Position numbers and translations under genes: made by a program
In this document: one piece after another, positions 1 to 6,615 of the stretch
Layout of the letters: each line of letters opens with the position of its first letter
How positions within the stretch are numbered: the stretch's first letter is position 1
From: TMED27 sp964351195
Lineage (GTDB): Bacteria; Pseudomonadota; Alphaproteobacteria; Micavibrionales; Micavibrionaceae
Direction: 5' to 3'
Length of the DNA: 16,662 nucleotides
Assembly (NCBI GenBank): GCA_964351195.1
Contig: CAYGNI010000039.1
Span: 1 to 16,662, forward strand
The notes under the pieces: generated by a model
Databases searched by the model: none
Told to the model about the DNA's origin: nothing
What the model saw: only the letters and a program-made list of their open reading frames with translations

Positions 1-13
1 ATGAAACTAACTT

Positions 14-20
14 AAAGGAG
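14..20 (+). promoter_or_regulatory. Ribosome binding site of bufA1
   Basis: AAAGGAG lies 9 bases upstream of the ATG at 30 and is one of the strongest Shine-Dalgarno matches in the window. It fits a precursor peptide that must be made in excess over its modifying enzymes. The 13 bases before it probably belong to the 5' leader; no promoter is visible because the window begins here. Confidence 0.75.
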
Positions 21-29
21 AATCAAAAG

Positions 30-341
30 ATGGTTTCTAGAAAGACTGTAAATACGTTGTTGGCTTCTGCTGTTGCATTGACAGTAGCAGGCGGCGTTAG
101 CGCTGCGAATGCTGATACACATGAAGAAGCAAAAGAAAAGTGCTATGGCGTTGTTAAAGCCGGTCACAACGATTGTGCAAATGCTTCAAAATCACACTCA
201 TGTGCAGGTCATGCGACTGAAGATGCAGATGGCGGTGAGTGGCTCACTCTCCCAGCTGGCGTGTGCGAAAAGCTTGCGGGCGGTTCATTGACACCAGCAG
301 CTGGCGAAGCTGAAGCTGAAGCTGATGGTGCAGCACACTAA
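30..341 (+). CDS. bufA1: BufA1-type bufferin precursor (DUF2282 family), secreted Cys-containing RiPP precursor
   Basis: This is a 103-residue precursor of the DUF2282/bufferin type. Residues 1-28 form a Sec-like signal peptide: basic Arg4/Lys5, a hydrophobic core at about 9-22, and Ala26-Asn27-Ala28 before Asp29. The mature part has exactly four cysteines, C38, C49, C58 and C79, in the family pattern KCYGVVKAGxNDC...SC...GVC. Family knowledge: bufferins are ribosomal peptides whose central cysteines are converted to thiooxazole-type heterocycles by a DUF692 enzyme and its partner, and the product binds copper and protects cells against copper stress. The genes for those two proteins follow directly, which supports the assignment. 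The tail after C79 is rich in Ala and Glu (GEAEAEADG) and encoded by a hexamer repeat; it is probably a linker, not core. The start is set by the strong ribosome binding site. I have not seen modification or copper binding; both are inferred from family and context. Confidence 0.9.
   Translation: MVSRKTVNTLLASAVALTVAGGVSAANADTHEEAKEKCYGVVKAGHNDCANASKSHSCAGHATEDADGGEWLTLPAGVCEKLAGGSLTPAAGEAEAEADGAAH
306..323 (+). repeat. Three tandem GAAGCT hexamers at the 3' end of bufA1
   Basis: Three perfect copies of GAAGCT (306-311, 312-317, 318-323) encode Glu-Ala three times and end two bases before the ATG of bufB at 325. The unit is in frame, so slippage would change tail length and the distance to bufB without shifting the bufA1 frame. 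Confidence 0.85.
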
Positions 342-1218
342 GAATTACGAGTCATTCCCACCGGCCGCCATCCCTGATGAGCCGGTGGGGATTGGCCTTC
401 GCTATCCCTATTATGAGGAGGTTTTAGAAACTGATCTCAATCTTGGATGGCTGGAAGTTCACCCTGAGAATTATTTTGGCGGCGGCGCTCACCGTCACTT
501 TCTGTCCGAAGCGCGCAAGAAATACAATCTTTCTTTACATGCAGTTGGATTATCGCTGGGTTCGGATGAGCCAGTCAGCGAGGGGCATTTGCGCCAGTTT
601 AAAGAACTGATCGATATGTATCAGCCGTTTAACGTCTCGGATCATGCATCCTGGAGCGCGAGCGGGAATGCGCATTTGAATGATCTTTTGCCCCTGCCCT
701 ATACGCAAGAAAGCCTCGATAAGCTGGCGAAGAATGTTGCGCGGGCGCAAGAGGTTTTCGGACGGCAAATGCTGATTGAAAACCCCTCGACCTATGTTGC
801 GTTTAAGGGCAATGAAATGCATGAAGATGCGTTCATGAACAAGCTCGCCGAGAGCACGGGCTGCGGGATTTTGCTTGATCTCAATAATATATACGTGCAG
901 GCGTTTAACCACGGATATGATGCGTGGGAATATATCGATACGATTGATGTGCGGCATGTCGGCGAGATGCATCTGGCCGGGCATGTTGAAAAAGAAGTTG
1001 GCGATGGTGTCATTCTGGTCGATACGCATTCGCGGCCAGTAAAAAAGGATGTCTGGGATTTGTATGAGCATGCGGTGAAGCGCTTTGGCGCGGTGCCAAC
1101 TTTGATCGAATGGGATCAGGATTTCCCAACCCTTGAAACGCTGGTTGGGGAAGCGGATAAAGCGCGCGCGATTATTCGAAGTGTTACTCAAGGCGAGGTT
1201 GCTCATGCAGCTGAGTAA
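325..1218 (+). CDS. bufB: BufB, DUF692/MbnB-like iron-dependent peptide-modifying enzyme
   Basis: This is a 297-residue TIM-barrel protein of the DUF692 family, the group of methanobactin MbnB. Family knowledge: these enzymes use two or three non-haem irons and oxygen to turn cysteines of a precursor peptide into heterocycles. Expected metal-ligand motifs are present in order: VHPENY (H46, E48, N49), SLHAVGLSLG (H72), SDHASW (D106, H107), IENPSTY (E152), LLDLNNIYV (D185, N188), MHLAGH (H216, H220), VDTHSRPV (H235) and LIEWDQDFP (E262, D264). Length is normal for the family. The chosen ATG at 325 overlaps the end of bufA1 by 17 bases and has no clear Shine-Dalgarno sequence, so translation is probably coupled to bufA1. 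An in-frame GTG at 385, just before the conserved GIGLRYP block, is an alternative. The likely substrate is BufA1, with BufC as partner. Confidence 0.9.
   Translation: MVQHTKNYESFPPAAIPDEPVGIGLRYPYYEEVLETDLNLGWLEVHPENYFGGGAHRHFLSEARKKYNLSLHAVGLSLGSDEPVSEGHLRQFKELIDMYQPFNVSDHASWSASGNAHLNDLLPLPYTQESLDKLAKNVARAQEVFGRQMLIENPSTYVAFKGNEMHEDAFMNKLAESTGCGILLDLNNIYVQAFNHGYDAWEYIDTIDVRHVGEMHLAGHVEKEVGDGVILVDTHSRPVKKDVWDLYEHAVKRFGAVPTLIEWDQDFPTLETLVGEADKARAIIRSVTQGEVAHAAE
1189..1197 (+). promoter_or_regulatory. Ribosome binding site that fixes the start of bufC
   Basis: AAGGCGAGG ends 7 bases before the ATG at 1205, inside the 3' end of bufB. The reading frame is open further upstream to an ATG at 1133, but the conserved protein begins after 1205 and only this ATG has a good ribosome binding site. 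Confidence 0.6.
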
Positions 1219-1999
1219 GGTGCAGGCCCGTTTTAAAGATGTGATGCTCGATCATCCCGATGTTGTGGCCAATCCGCCTGCGGATTTGGATTCTGTTTTT
1301 GAAACGGGTGACATTGCTCTGTCCGAGCGTTTGAAGGTTTACCGCAATAATATTGTCGGCAGTTTGACCGATGTGATGGTGGCCAGTTTTCCTGTCATCG
1401 ACAAGCTTGTTTCTACGCCGTTTCTGGAGCAAATGGCACGGAGCTTTATTCTTAAAAATCCGCCGACGCATGGGTGTTTGAATTTTTACGGCGGCGGGTT
1501 TGCGGAATTTATTGAAGGATTTGAGCCTACGAAATCTTTGCCCTATCTGCCCGATATTGCACGGCTTGAAATTGCGATGAACGATTCCTATTACGCACGC
1601 GATGATGAGGCGCTGGATGCGGAGGCATTGGCGTCTATTCCTCCTGAAGAGTTGGGAGATTTATGCCTGACGCCACGGCATAATGTTCGCCTTCTGCACT
1701 CACTCTTCCCGCTTTGCGATATTCGTGACTTTGCGCTCTCTGATGGAGAAGGCGATGCACCGGACATGAATAAAGGCGAGGTATTTTTGATGATCCATCG
1801 CCCTGCTTTGGACACGCAGATTGTGGTTTTGGATGAAGCCGAATTTTCATTTTTGCAGAAACTTCAGGGAGGAGCAGCGCTTGGTCCGGCTGTTGAAGGC
1901 GTCTTGAATGACTTTCAAGGCTTTGACTTTCAAGGTTTTTTACAAAAGCACATAGCCTTTGAAACTTTTATGGCTTTGGAGGCGAATACATCTCCATAG
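1205..1999 (+). CDS. bufC: BufC, DUF2063 partner protein of the DUF692 enzyme
   Basis: This is a 264-residue protein of the DUF2063 family (often annotated putative DNA-binding domain), the usual partner of DUF692 enzymes and analogous to MbnC in methanobactin loci. The N-terminal helical domain shows the family blocks SERLKVYRNNIVGSL (about 40-54), a FPV motif at 62-64, MARSFILKNPPTHGCLNFYG (77-96) and SLPYLPDIARLE (111-122). The C-terminal half is less conserved. Family knowledge: such proteins form a heterodimer with the DUF692 enzyme and help bind the leader or substrate peptide, so DNA binding is unlikely to be the role here. The start overlaps the end of bufB by 14 bases, which suggests translational coupling and roughly equal synthesis. 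Near the C-terminus an in-frame 15-base duplication gives DFQGF twice (residues 236-245). I am confident of the family; the copper-related role is inferred from the operon. Confidence 0.87.
   Translation: MQLSKVQARFKDVMLDHPDVVANPPADLDSVFETGDIALSERLKVYRNNIVGSLTDVMVASFPVIDKLVSTPFLEQMARSFILKNPPTHGCLNFYGGGFAEFIEGFEPTKSLPYLPDIARLEIAMNDSYYARDDEALDAEALASIPPEELGDLCLTPRHNVRLLHSLFPLCDIRDFALSDGEGDAPDMNKGEVFLMIHRPALDTQIVVLDEAEFSFLQKLQGGAALGPAVEGVLNDFQGFDFQGFLQKHIAFETFMALEANTSP
1910..1939 (+). repeat. In-frame tandem duplication of 15 bases within bufC
   Basis: GACTTTCAAGGCTTT (1910-1924) is followed directly by GACTTTCAAGGTTTT (1925-1939), identical at 14 of 15 positions. Each copy encodes Asp-Phe-Gln-Gly-Phe. 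It looks like a recent local duplication in the C-terminal region of the protein. Confidence 0.8.
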
Positions 2000-2030
2000 A
2001 ACATGGATTTTACATTATTGGAGATTTGAG

Positions 2031-2507
2031 ATGATTGGCATAGCCCGCAAAATTGACACTACATTTGAACCGCTTCGGAAACTATCGAACTGCGCTTTGT
2101 CCCCGCTGTTAGATCTTGGTATTCGGGTTTTTGCCGCGAATATTTTCTTCTGGTCAGGCTGGTCAAAGTTCAAAAACTTTTTAAACGACGATTGGGGGTC
2201 CACGCTGTATCTGTTCAAAGATATTCATATCGTGCCTGTCCTTCCGCCTAATATTGCCGCTATTTTAGGCACAGGAACGGAGCTGATTTTGTCGATCCTT
2301 CTTGTCGCCGGTTTGTTCACGCGCTTTGCGGCGGCCGGGCTTTTGTTTACAACAGTTCTTATTCAATTCTTTGTGGTCGATAGCTTTGGGGATGATTTGA
2401 GCAATCCCGATCACTATTTCTGGATGCTGCTTTTGGCTGTGCCTTTGATCAAGGGGCCGGGGCTGTTATCGCTGGATGCGTTAATCGTTAAATTCTTACG
2501 CAAATAA
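2031..2507 (+). CDS. DoxX family membrane protein of the bufferin operon
   Basis: This 158-residue integral membrane protein of the DoxX family has about four hydrophobic segments (around residues 28-45, 75-95, 98-118 and 128-150). Recognisable blocks are the RVFAANIFFWSGWSKFKNF start, LPPNIAAILGTGTELILSILL and TRFAAAGLLFTTVLIQFFV. DoxX proteins occur regularly in bufferin and related DUF692 operons, sometimes called bufD there. Their biochemical role in these operons is not settled; electron transfer, quinone-linked chemistry or membrane assembly are possible. The frame is open upstream, but the ATG at 2031 is preferred because GGAG at 2020-2023 sits 7 bases before it and because the upstream extension would overlap bufC with non-family sequence. 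It lies 31 bases after bufC and is the last gene before the terminator. Confidence 0.85.
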   Translation: MIGIARKIDTTFEPLRKLSNCALSPLLDLGIRVFAANIFFWSGWSKFKNFLNDDWGSTLYLFKDIHIVPVLPPNIAAILGTGTELILSILLVAGLFTRFAAAGLLFTTVLIQFFVVDSFGDDLSNPDHYFWMLLLAVPLIKGPGLLSLDALIVKFLRK

Positions 2508-2527
2508 ATTTGTAAAACATACCGGGA

Positions 2528-2554
2528 GGGACACAATCATATTGTGTCCCTTTT
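2528..2554 (+). terminator. Intrinsic terminator of the bufferin operon
   Basis: A perfect 10-bp inverted repeat, GGGACACAAT (2528-2537) and ATTGTGTCCC (2541-2550), encloses a CAT loop and is followed by TTTT. It starts 20 bases after the doxX stop codon. The opposite strand lacks a T run, so it should act on the plus strand only. It separates the bufferin genes from lspA. Confidence 0.88.
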
Positions 2555-2577
2555 GCTTAACCGCTAAAAAGCTCGTT

Positions 2578-3126
2578 ATGAACCCGTTCAAGACTCTGGC
2601 ACTTGCCGTATTTATCATTGTGGCCGATCAGCTTAGCAAATGGGCGGTGATGGAGCATGCTTTGCGGCCCTTATACCCGTTGCAGCCCGAGCCTATCGGT
2701 CTAATTGACTGGTTAGCGCACACGCCCGAAAGGCTGCCGTATCTGGGGTTTGACGTCCTGCCGTTCTTCAATCTCGTTGTCGTGTGGAACCAGGGTGTTA
2801 GCTTTGGCATGTTGCGTAACTCTGCGGATTACGGGCCGTATCTGCTGATTGCTTTATCCTTTGCTATCGTGATTGGCTTTGGGATATGGATGTTTCGCAC
2901 AAAAAATCCTGTTCATCATTTTGGCATTGCGTTGATCATCGGCGGGGCGCTGGGCAATGTTATAGACCGTTTTAGATTCGGCGCTGTGTTTGATTTTTTG
3001 GACTTGCACGCCTTTGGATTCCACTGGCCCGCGTTTAATATCGCCGATAGCGCGATTTGTGTTGGCGTTTTCATCCTCATGATTTACGCTTTCTTCTTTG
3101 AGAAAAACCTTCATAAAGCTGATTGA
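2578..3126 (+). CDS. lspA: Lipoprotein signal peptidase (signal peptidase II)
   Basis: LspA is the inner-membrane aspartyl protease that cuts the signal peptide from diacylglyceryl-modified prolipoproteins just before the lipid-bearing cysteine. The 182-residue protein has four hydrophobic segments and all family motifs: VADQLSKW (D17), NQGVSFGM (N71), GNVIDRFRFGAVFDF (N127, D130, D139) and WPAFNIADS (N154, D157). D139 and D157 correspond to the catalytic aspartate pair. Length is normal. The ATG at 2578 is chosen because the family normally begins shortly before the VADQLSKW helix and because the upstream in-frame start at 2542 lies inside the terminator hairpin. There is no strong Shine-Dalgarno sequence. 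The next gene encodes a lipoprotein that would be one of its substrates. The segment between 2508 and this gene holds only the operon terminator and a possible weak promoter. Confidence 0.95.
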   Translation: MNPFKTLALAVFIIVADQLSKWAVMEHALRPLYPLQPEPIGLIDWLAHTPERLPYLGFDVLPFFNLVVVWNQGVSFGMLRNSADYGPYLLIALSFAIVIGFGIWMFRTKNPVHHFGIALIIGGALGNVIDRFRFGAVFDFLDLHAFGFHWPAFNIADSAICVGVFILMIYAFFFEKNLHKAD

Positions 3127-3144
3127 ATTGGGTAGTTTACCAAG

Positions 3145-3666
3145 ATGATTAAAAAAGTTCTTATAAGCACATTATGTTTAACGGCTCTGGCTGCGTGTGA
3201 TACGGCTAAAGAGCAAATGGGCCTAACGAAGACGGCTCCCGACGAATTTCAGGTTGTTAAGCGTGCGCCGCTAACATTACCGCCGAGTTATACGCTAAGG
3301 CCACCACAGCCCGGTGCGCCGCGCCCGCAGGAGCAATCTCCTGACGTAGCAGCGGCCCAAACTGTTTTTGGAGAAGATGCACCGCGTGAACAGGCTTCTG
3401 TGATTACTGATGGAGAGTCGGCTCTGGTTCAACGTGCAGGTGGAAGTGTGGCAGATCCTAATATCCGTCAGCGCGTGGATAGCGAGACTGCATCTTTACA
3501 TGACCGTAACAAGCCCGTGGCAGAAAAGCTTTTGGGCATTGGCGGAAGCCGCACAGACCCTTCAGCCACTGTTTTGGATGCCAAGGGCGAGGCTGAGCGC
3601 CTGAATAAGAACACCGAAGAAGGTAAGCCTGTAACAGAAGGCGAAACGCCGTCATTTGAGGAATAG
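3145..3666 (+). CDS. DUF3035 lipoprotein, BamF-like
   Basis: This 173-residue lipoprotein carries a type II signal peptide with lipobox LAAC, so C18 should be the lipidated N-terminus. After it comes APDEFQVVKRAPLTLPP (31-47), the hallmark of DUF3035. Family knowledge: alphaproteobacterial BamF, an accessory lipoprotein of the BAM outer-membrane protein assembly machine, shares a DEFxVxxxxPL-type motif with BamC, and genes of this family often sit between lspA and M16 peptidase genes. The rest is Pro-, Glu- and Ala-rich and looks disordered, with short conserved-looking stretches at about 105-115 (DPNIRQRVDSE) and 124-132 (VAEKLLGIG). Residue +2 after the cysteine is Asp, which in Escherichia coli favours inner-membrane retention; whether that rule applies here is unknown. 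It starts 18 bases after lspA. Family assignment is firm, the BAM role tentative. Confidence 0.82.
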   Translation: MIKKVLISTLCLTALAACDTAKEQMGLTKTAPDEFQVVKRAPLTLPPSYTLRPPQPGAPRPQEQSPDVAAAQTVFGEDAPREQASVITDGESALVQRAGGSVADPNIRQRVDSETASLHDRNKPVAEKLLGIGGSRTDPSATVLDAKGEAERLNKNTEEGKPVTEGETPSFEE

Positions 3667-3689
3667 CCATTTAAGGATAGGCTCTCGCT

Positions 3690-5225
3690 ATGCGATCATT
3701 CATCATCATATTAACGGTTCTCCTCCTTTTGGGGGCCGGATTTTCGTTCTCGCCTTATGCACCTTGGGCCAATAAGATCAGCCTCGATCTCATTCAAAAT
3801 ATCGGGGATGAAGACAAAGCTCCCGAAAAAACTTTCAATGCTTCTCGCATGACGCTTGAAAACGGGTTGGAAGTTATAGTTGTTCCTAACAACCGGGCGC
3901 CTGTTGTCACGCATATGGTGTGGTATAAAGCAGGTGCTGCAGATGAGCTACCCGGACGCTCTGGCATTGCACATTTCCTGGAACATTTGATGTTTAAGGG
4001 CTCGTCTGTGATTGGCGGGGAGGACCTTGCCCCTGGAGAGTTTTCAAGAATCGTTCGCCGCGCTGGCGGAAATGACAATGCCTTTACGGGGCAGGATTAT
4101 ACGGCGTATTTCCAATCTGTGCCGGCCGATCAGCTTGAGCAGGTCATGCGCATGGAGGCCGGGCGCATGAAGGCGATGCTGGCACCACCCGAGGAAGTAT
4201 TATCTGAACGGCAGGTGATTTTGGAAGAACGCCGGCAGCGCACGGATAATGATCCACGCGGACGCTTTGGGGAGCAAATTGCCGCGAATGCATTTATCAA
4301 CCATCCTTATGGCACACCGGTGATCGGGTGGGCGCATGAGATGGAGGTTTTAGACCGTGATTACGCGCTTGAGTTTCATCGCAAATGGTATGCCCCCAAT
4401 AATGCCGTTCTGGTTGTAGCGGGCGATGTTGACCCTTACACCGTTTTTGCATTGGCCAAACAGACTTACGGAACGTTGGAACGGCGCGATACGCCTAAGC
4501 GTGTTCGCACACGCTCCCCCATTTTCCATTCGCAAAGCCGGGTGATTTTAAAAGACGGCGCGATACGCGAGCCCTCTTTGCAGATTTTATATCGCGTGCC
4601 CAGCCATCGGCAGGATGCCGGTAAGTCCTATGCATTTGAAGTTCTGGAAGAGATTATGGCGGGCGGGCCGGCTTCGCGGCTCTATAAATCTTTGGTGTCC
4701 GAACAGCAAATCGCCACAAGCATTGGTATGAGTTATCGATCCGATGCATGGGATGATTCACAGCTATGGGTTTATGCAAACCCTGCGCCGGGTGTTTCCC
4801 TGGATGATTTGGAGCAGGCCATTTATGCGGAGCTTACGACGCTTTTGAGTGAGGGTGTTTCGGAGGAAGAGCTGCGGGAGGCTGTGACGCGGCTTCAGGA
4901 TTCTGCAATTTATGCGCGTGATTCCTTGAGCGGCCCGGCGATGATTATCGGTTCGGCTTTGGCGACGGGTTCGACACTGGATGATGTGGAATACTGGCCT
5001 GCGCGGATTGAAGCGGTGACCGCTCAGCATGTTCAAGAGGTTGCCAAGGAATATCTCAACCCCAATTTCATGACAGACACGCCACCTGTGGTTGGGATTT
5101 TGTTGCCGAAGGATGATCGTCGGCCGCCCCCTGCCCCCGCGATAGAAGAAACCGATGCGCAGGATGAGACTGTAGAAGAGACTCTAGAAGAGCAAACTGA
5201 AGGCGAGGTGCGTGATGAAGAATAG
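3690..5225 (+). CDS. M16 family zinc metallopeptidase with intact HxxEH motif
   Basis: This 511-residue protein is a pitrilysin/M16B-type peptidase. Residues 3-20 form a signal peptide or membrane anchor, so it should act in the periplasm. The inverted zinc motif HFLEH is at H95-H99 with the catalytic Glu98; the distal zinc-binding Glu is most likely E180 (or E179) in VILEERRQRTDNDP. The second M16 domain follows from about residue 230 and includes GPASRLYKSLV near 325, the substrate-clamping region. The protein is longer than a typical 420-450-residue half because of a Glu/Asp-rich tail (about 485-511) after a proline-rich linker. An AAGGA sequence lies 12 bases upstream of the ATG, which is rather far. 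The next gene encodes an M16 homologue lacking the zinc motif and overlaps it, so the two probably form an active/inactive heterodimer as in other bacterial M16 pairs. The natural substrate is not evident. Confidence 0.92.
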   Translation: MRSFIIILTVLLLLGAGFSFSPYAPWANKISLDLIQNIGDEDKAPEKTFNASRMTLENGLEVIVVPNNRAPVVTHMVWYKAGAADELPGRSGIAHFLEHLMFKGSSVIGGEDLAPGEFSRIVRRAGGNDNAFTGQDYTAYFQSVPADQLEQVMRMEAGRMKAMLAPPEEVLSERQVILEERRQRTDNDPRGRFGEQIAANAFINHPYGTPVIGWAHEMEVLDRDYALEFHRKWYAPNNAVLVVAGDVDPYTVFALAKQTYGTLERRDTPKRVRTRSPIFHSQSRVILKDGAIREPSLQILYRVPSHRQDAGKSYAFEVLEEIMAGGPASRLYKSLVSEQQIATSIGMSYRSDAWDDSQLWVYANPAPGVSLDDLEQAIYAELTTLLSEGVSEEELREAVTRLQDSAIYARDSLSGPAMIIGSALATGSTLDDVEYWPARIEAVTAQHVQEVAKEYLNPNFMTDTPPVVGILLPKDDRRPPPAPAIEETDAQDETVEETLEEQTEGEVRDEE

Positions 5226-6615
5226 AGTCTATCTTTTTGTTATTCTCTTTGCACTGGTCTTTGCCGCGCCTTTCGGATCTTTTGCGCAGGAGCAAGCTGA
5301 AGAAACAACGCAAGTGCCGGCGCGTGAAAGTGTGCTGGATATTCAGGAGGTCACGAGCGAGAGCGGTATTACCGCGTGGCTGGTAGAAGATCATAGCGTG
5401 CCTGTGATTGCGGTGGACTTTGCATTTAAAGGCGCGGGGTCACTACAGGACCCGCCAGACAAGCAAGGGCTGGCACGGATGGTTTCCAATACGATGGATG
5501 AAGGCGCAGGTAACCTGGACGCGCAGGCGTTCCAAAAAGAGTTGCAGGATTTATCGATCTCGCTGTCGTTTAATTCCGGACGGGATCATTTTGGTGGCGG
5601 CGTGAAAACGCTCACGAAAAACAAAGACCGCGCGTTTGCGCTTTTGAAGCTTGCTTTGATGGAGCCGCGTTTTGATGATGAGGCCATTGGGCGCATGCGC
5701 CGCGGCAATCAAAGCCGGATACGCTCTTCTTTGACTGATCCTGACTGGATTGCCGCGCGGCTTTTGAACGATGTTGCGTTTGCCGGGCATCCTTATGCGC
5801 TCAATAGCGGGGGTACGCTCTCATCCCTCGAGGCGATTACTGCCGAGGACTTGCGCGGGTTTCATGACAGTTACCTCGGGCGCAATAATCTTGTTGTTTC
5901 TGTCGCGGGGGATATTGATGCGCCGACGCTGAAGGCGACTTTGGATCAGGTCTTTGGCGGTTTGCCGGAGGTTAGTGTTCCTGCACCTAACGATCTGGAG
6001 TTACAGCATCAGGGCTCCATTCACGTTTACGAAAAAGATATTCCGCAAACGGTTGTTGAGATCATGCAACCCGGCATCAGCCGTCATGATCCCGATTATT
6101 TCACTGCGCAGGTGATGAATTTTGTTTTGGGTTCATCCGGATTTGGATCGCGGCTGACCGAAGAAATTCGTGAGAAGCGCGGGCTAACATACGGTATTTA
6201 TTCCGGCCTGTTTGATCTCAGTCATGTTGACGGCGTAAGCGTTTCAACATCGACAAAGAGTGAGAACGTTCCCGAGATGCTTTCGCTGATCGATGCAGAG
6301 TTCAATAAAATGAAGGACGAACCGATTTCAGATGAAGAACTTTCGGACGCTAAGGCGTATCTTATCGGCTCGCTGCCTTTGGCTTTGACGGCGACGCAAA
6401 AGATTGCAGGCCGTTTGTTATCCTTGCAGCGTGATGATTTGCCGATCAATTATCTTGACCAGCGCGAAGAAAGCATTCGTGCTGCAACGATAGATGACGT
6501 TCAACGCGTAGCACAGCGATTACTTATGCCTGAAAAGTTTGTGACTATTCTTGTTGGGCAGCCCGCCGGAGATCTCGATGCAACCACAATCGAAACACTT
6601 CCCAATGTCGAATAA
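5215..6615 (+). CDS. M16 family peptidase homologue without the zinc motif, partner subunit
   Basis: This 466-residue protein has a signal peptide of about 24 residues (cleavage after GSFA, before Gln25) followed by two M16 domains. At the place of HxxEH it reads GLARMVSNTM, so the zinc ligands and catalytic Glu are absent and it should not cut peptides by itself. The C-terminal domain is well preserved: SSGFGSRLTEEIREKRGLTYGI (near 310-330) is the typical M16 block that contributes substrate-binding residues in trans. This matches the inactive half of known M16 heterodimers. The ATG at 5215 overlaps the upstream peptidase gene by 11 bases and has AAGGCGAGG at 5200-5208, six bases upstream; an adjacent GTG at 5212 could also serve. 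Coupled translation would give equal amounts of both subunits. Subunit pairing is inferred from family and gene order. Confidence 0.9.
   Translation: MKNRVYLFVILFALVFAAPFGSFAQEQAEETTQVPARESVLDIQEVTSESGITAWLVEDHSVPVIAVDFAFKGAGSLQDPPDKQGLARMVSNTMDEGAGNLDAQAFQKELQDLSISLSFNSGRDHFGGGVKTLTKNKDRAFALLKLALMEPRFDDEAIGRMRRGNQSRIRSSLTDPDWIAARLLNDVAFAGHPYALNSGGTLSSLEAITAEDLRGFHDSYLGRNNLVVSVAGDIDAPTLKATLDQVFGGLPEVSVPAPNDLELQHQGSIHVYEKDIPQTVVEIMQPGISRHDPDYFTAQVMNFVLGSSGFGSRLTEEIREKRGLTYGIYSGLFDLSHVDGVSVSTSTKSENVPEMLSLIDAEFNKMKDEPISDEELSDAKAYLIGSLPLALTATQKIAGRLLSLQRDDLPINYLDQREESIRAATIDDVQRVAQRLLMPEKFVTILVGQPAGDLDATTIETLPNVE
6568..6571 (+). promoter_or_regulatory. Ribosome binding site that favours the pgi start at 6578
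   Basis: GGAG sits 6 bases before the ATG at 6578, inside the end of the upstream M16 gene. The alternative ATG at 6605 has no such sequence, and the farther upstream TTG at 6551 is a weaker start codon. Confidence 0.5.

Noticed and set aside
1..15. Four-codon open frame ATG AAA CTA ACT TAA before bufA1, a possible leader peptide
   Set aside because: It is cut by the window edge, has no visible ribosome binding site, and so short a frame is expected by chance.
1133..1204. Longer form of bufC starting at 1133
   Set aside because: The added residues overlap the conserved C-terminal part of bufB, are basic and unlike DUF2063 proteins, and lack a good ribosome binding site, unlike the ATG at 1205.
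550..1206. Long open frame (218 codons) on the minus strand opposite bufB
   Set aside because: It lies fully antisense to a gene with all DUF692 motifs, its translation shows no recognisable domain, and it has no convincing ribosome binding site.
2542..2577. Upstream start for lspA giving a CPFCLTAKK extension with a CxxC motif
   Set aside because: The extension is encoded by the descending arm and T run of the terminator hairpin, so the CxxC is a by-product of that sequence. LspA proteins normally start near 2578.
5200..5208. AAGGCGAGG shared before bufC (1189-1197) and the second M16 gene, as a possible common regulatory site
   Set aside because: Both copies are Shine-Dalgarno sequences inside upstream coding regions that encode Gly-Glu-Val; the match is adequately explained by ribosome binding.
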